From: Asterella californica
Taxonomy: Eukaryota > Streptophyta > Marchantiopsida > Marchantiales > Aytoniaceae
Length of the DNA: 64,000 nt
Assembly (NCBI GenBank): GCA_036924285.1
Contig: JAYKYS010000012.1
Coordinates: 8,928,001-8,992,000, forward strand
Reading direction: 5' to 3'
In this document: piece by piece, positions 61,781 to 64,000 of the stretch
How positions within the stretch are numbered: the stretch's first letter is position 1
How the letters are laid out: each line of letters starts with the position of its first letter
Notes under the pieces: generated by a model
The model's input: the letters and a program-made list of their open reading frames with translations, nothing else
What the model was told of the DNA's origin: nothing
The model's database searches: none
Position numbers and translations under genes: made by a program

Positions 61781-63937
61781 AAGGTTTTGAGGCGGGGGAG
61801 ACTCGAACTCCCGACCTCCAGCAGCTTCTAAGCCTTTTATACAGGCGCGCTAGCCTCTTCCGCCACCGCCCTGGATGTCTAGATTATAGACAGGTCCCAT
61901 TTTATGAAGTAACCAGCCAAGTACCACATCGTGAGCAAACAGTTCTAGACGGTTTGCAAAAATTGCACTCATGTTTGTTGCAGGCTTGTTACAAGAACCC
62001 CAAGCTGGTGAACCGTATAAGCATGCTCCATCAATCACCTTTGGGGAACTTTTGCTCGGTTTCTGTTCATAAATCTCATGTAAAAGTTCTATAGTAAGTT
62101 CTAGTGAAAATCTGAATATTTATGAGTAATTGTTAAATAACAGTCGTGTCTAGAATTGCAGAAAAAAACGTGGATCGACGTGTTTACGAAAGTAACAAGA
62201 GCGATAGAATTAGTTTAATCAATATATTATTTAATAAAGTTAAAAAAGAAAATAAACCCAATGTCAAACTGTTTGAAGAACAGTTTTGTGGTGTTCTTAT
62301 ACATGTTCGTGTTTCTGACTATGAAGTTGATGTTCCTTAAGATCCATTTAAGGACTGCAGTGGGGGAATTTTACTTTGAAACATAAAGGTATATTATTTT
62401 TAATTTCAAGAATAAATATAAAGAAGTATGTAGGTACAGATGCTCAAAATTGGTTTCCCTACGAAGTTGATGTTCCTTAAGATCCATTTAAGGACTGCAG
62501 TGGGGGAATTTTACTTTGAAACATAAAGGTATATTATTTTTAATTTCTAGAATGAATATAAAGAAGTTGATGTTCCTTAAGATCCATTTAAGGACTGCAG
62601 TGGGGGGATTTTACTTTGAAACATAAAAGTATATTATTTTTGATTTCTAGAATAAATACAAGGAAGTTGATGTTCCTTAAGATGCATTTAAGGACTGCAG
62701 TGGGGGAATTTTTACTTTGAAACATAAAGGTATATTATTTTTAATTTCTAGAATAAATAGAAAAAAGTTGATGTTCCTTAAGATCCATTTAAGGACTGCA
62801 GTGGGGGGATTTTACTTTGAAACATAAAGGTATATTATTTTTAATTTCTAGAATAAATACAGAGAAGTTGATGTTCCTTAAGATCCATTTAAGGACTGCA
62901 GTGGGGGAATTTTTACTTTGAAACATAAAGGTATATTATTTTTAATTTCTAGAATAAATAGAAAGAAGTATGTAGGTACAGATGCTAAAAATTGGTTTCC
63001 CTCAAAAGGTTTTGAGGCGGGGGAGACTCGAACTCCCGACCTCCAGCAGCTTCTCAGCATTTTATACTGGCGCGCTAGGCTCTTCCGCCACCGCCCTAGA
63101 TGTCTAGATTATAGACAGGTCCCATTTTATGGACTAACCAGCCAAATACCACATCGTGAGCAAACAGTTCTAGACGGTTTGCAAAAATTGCACTCATGTT
63201 TGTTGCAGGCTTGTTACAAGAACCCCAAGCTGGTGAATCGTATAAGCATGCTCCATCAATCACCTTTGGGGAACTTTTGCTCGGTTTCTGTTCATAAATC
63301 TCATGTAAAAGTTCTATAGTAAGTTCTAGTGAAAATCTGAATATTTATGAGTAATTGTTAAATAACAGTCGTGTCTAGAATTGCAGAAAAAAACGTGGAT
63401 CGACGCGTTTACGAAAGTAACAAGAGCGATAGAATTAGTTTAATCAATATATTATTTAATAAAGTTAAAAAAGAAAATAAAGCCAATGTCAAACTGTTTG
63501 AAGAACAGTTTTGTGGTGTTCTTATACATGTTCGTGTTTCTGACTATGAAGTTGATGTTCCTTAAGATCCATTTAAGGACTGCAGTGGGGGAATTTTACT
63601 TTGAAACATAAAGGTATATTATTTTTAGTTTCTAGAATAAATATAAAGAAGTATGTAGGTACAGATGCTCAAAATTGGTTTCCCTACGAAGTTGATGTTC
63701 CTTAAGATCCATTTAAGGACTGCAGTGGGGGAATTTTACTTTGAAACATAAAGGTATATTATTTTTAATTTCTAGAATAAATCTAGAGAAGTTGATGTTC
63801 ATTAAGATCCATTTAAGGACTGCAGTGGGGGAATTTTTACTTTGGAACATAAAGGTATATTATTTTTAATTTCTAGAATAAATAGAAAGAAGTATGTAGG
63901 TACAGATGCTGAAAATTGGTTTCCCTCAAAAGGTTTT

Positions 63938-64000
63938 GAGGCGGGGGAGACTCGAACTCCTGACCTCTAGCAGCTTCTCAGCCTTTTATACTGGCGCGCT
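63938..64000 (-). tRNA. last tRNA-like copy, cut by the window end
   Basis: The T-arm and anticodon region of the forty-first core are present; the D-arm and acceptor 5' half lie beyond the window. The array therefore continues to the right. This copy carries the GAACTCCTGACC variant that weakens the first T-stem pair. Confidence 0.5.

Larger units (their letters stand above)
22337..64000. repeat. hierarchical tRNA-like satellite array, open at the right
   Basis: From GCTAGCCTCTTCCGCC near 22337 to the window end, all sequence is one family of tandem direct repeats. The left edge is truncated within the tRNA-like core. Each unit of about 0.8-1.4 kb has three parts in order: a tRNA-like core on the minus strand (84 bases); a roughly 450-base body running from GATTATAGACAGGTCCC to the end of a 64-codon open frame; and one to six copies of a ~100-bp subrepeat. 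Forty-one complete cores are present, and every copy has the same orientation. Units differ by subrepeat number, a few diagnostic substitutions and internal deletions at short shared words. Examples are near 31010, where GCTTGTTAC joins CCAATGTCAAAC, and near 28990, where 14 bases are lost. Whether the array is centromeric, pericentromeric or sex-chromosomal cannot be told from the sequence. Confidence 0.95.

Noticed and set aside
22338..62038. The 62- and 73-codon minus-strand frames (CLYGSPAWGSCNKP...)
   Set aside because: Antisense to another open frame of the same repeat, with the same translation only because the copies are recent. No recognisable domain, and the differences between copies are not biased to silent positions.
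23300..63938. The 133-, 126- and 144-codon plus-strand frames containing GETRTPDLQQ
   Set aside because: They read through the antisense of the tRNA-like T-arm. Translations of this kind (ETRTPD and similar) are a familiar artefact of tRNA sequence. They also end or shift in several copies through one-base changes (for example near 27170).
22337..64000. CRISPR array
   Set aside because: The repeats are regular, but periods of about 100 and 1000 bases with no unique spacers and a plant context exclude it.
22337..64000. Ribosomal or 5S RNA gene cluster
   Set aside because: No recognisable rRNA sequence, and no 5S internal control region of about 120 bases. The only RNA-like part is the tRNA-like core.
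22337..64000. Centromere or sex-chromosome repeat
   Set aside because: The hierarchical tandem structure is compatible with either, but nothing in the sequence establishes chromosome position or sex linkage.

Overview
The window looks like nuclear DNA of a land plant. Its three recognisable protein genes are plant-type: a LURP-one-related (LOR, tubby-like C-terminal) protein, an endosulfine/ARPP19-family phosphatase inhibitor of the plant form, and an intron-split C2-type phospholipase D. Intron borders are GT..AG, intergenic distances are long, and there is no sign of prokaryotic operon structure. A bryophyte or lycophyte is my guess from gene spacing and sequence character. That is inference only, and no species can be fixed from the sequence.

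Layout. Bases 1-8379 hold no gene I can recognise: mixed-composition DNA with two AT-rich blocks and several perfect or near-perfect foldbacks. A single-exon LOR gene lies on the minus strand (8380-9309). It is divergent from a single-exon endosulfine gene on the plus strand (11516-11911). After a further gene-free stretch comes a seven-exon phospholipase D on the minus strand (14884-19486). Its exons join without a frame error and carry both HxKxxxxD catalytic motifs. Its 5' leader region contains a 54-bp tandem duplication that doubles a potential 5' splice site.

From 20.2 kb on, the sequence becomes repetitive. A 150-bp repeat occurs at 20256 and again at 22173. Each copy is followed by sequence related to a tRNA-like element. 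The first of these elements (20541-20830) is an old, diverged single copy split by a 124-bp insertion with 10-bp target-site duplications. The second merges into a satellite array that starts near 22337 and runs off the window end, so at least 41.6 kb.

The array is hierarchical and all in one orientation. Its levels are: ~100-bp subrepeats; ~0.8-1.4 kb units, each with one tRNA-like core on the minus strand (41 complete cores counted); multi-unit blocks of 3743 bp and 2388 bp, each present twice in tandem; and a 19.24-kb, 19-unit super-repeat present twice in tandem with only scattered differences. The tRNA-like core keeps a perfect T-arm with a B-box-like sequence, an A-box-like D-arm, a mostly paired acceptor stem, a TATA-like sequence about 30 bp upstream and a T4 run just downstream. 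The array could therefore be a field of RNA polymerase III units. The short open frames throughout the array have stops in some copies and no good start codons, and I regard them as non-coding. The tRNA-derived satellite with its nearby founder-like copies is the most unusual part of the window.
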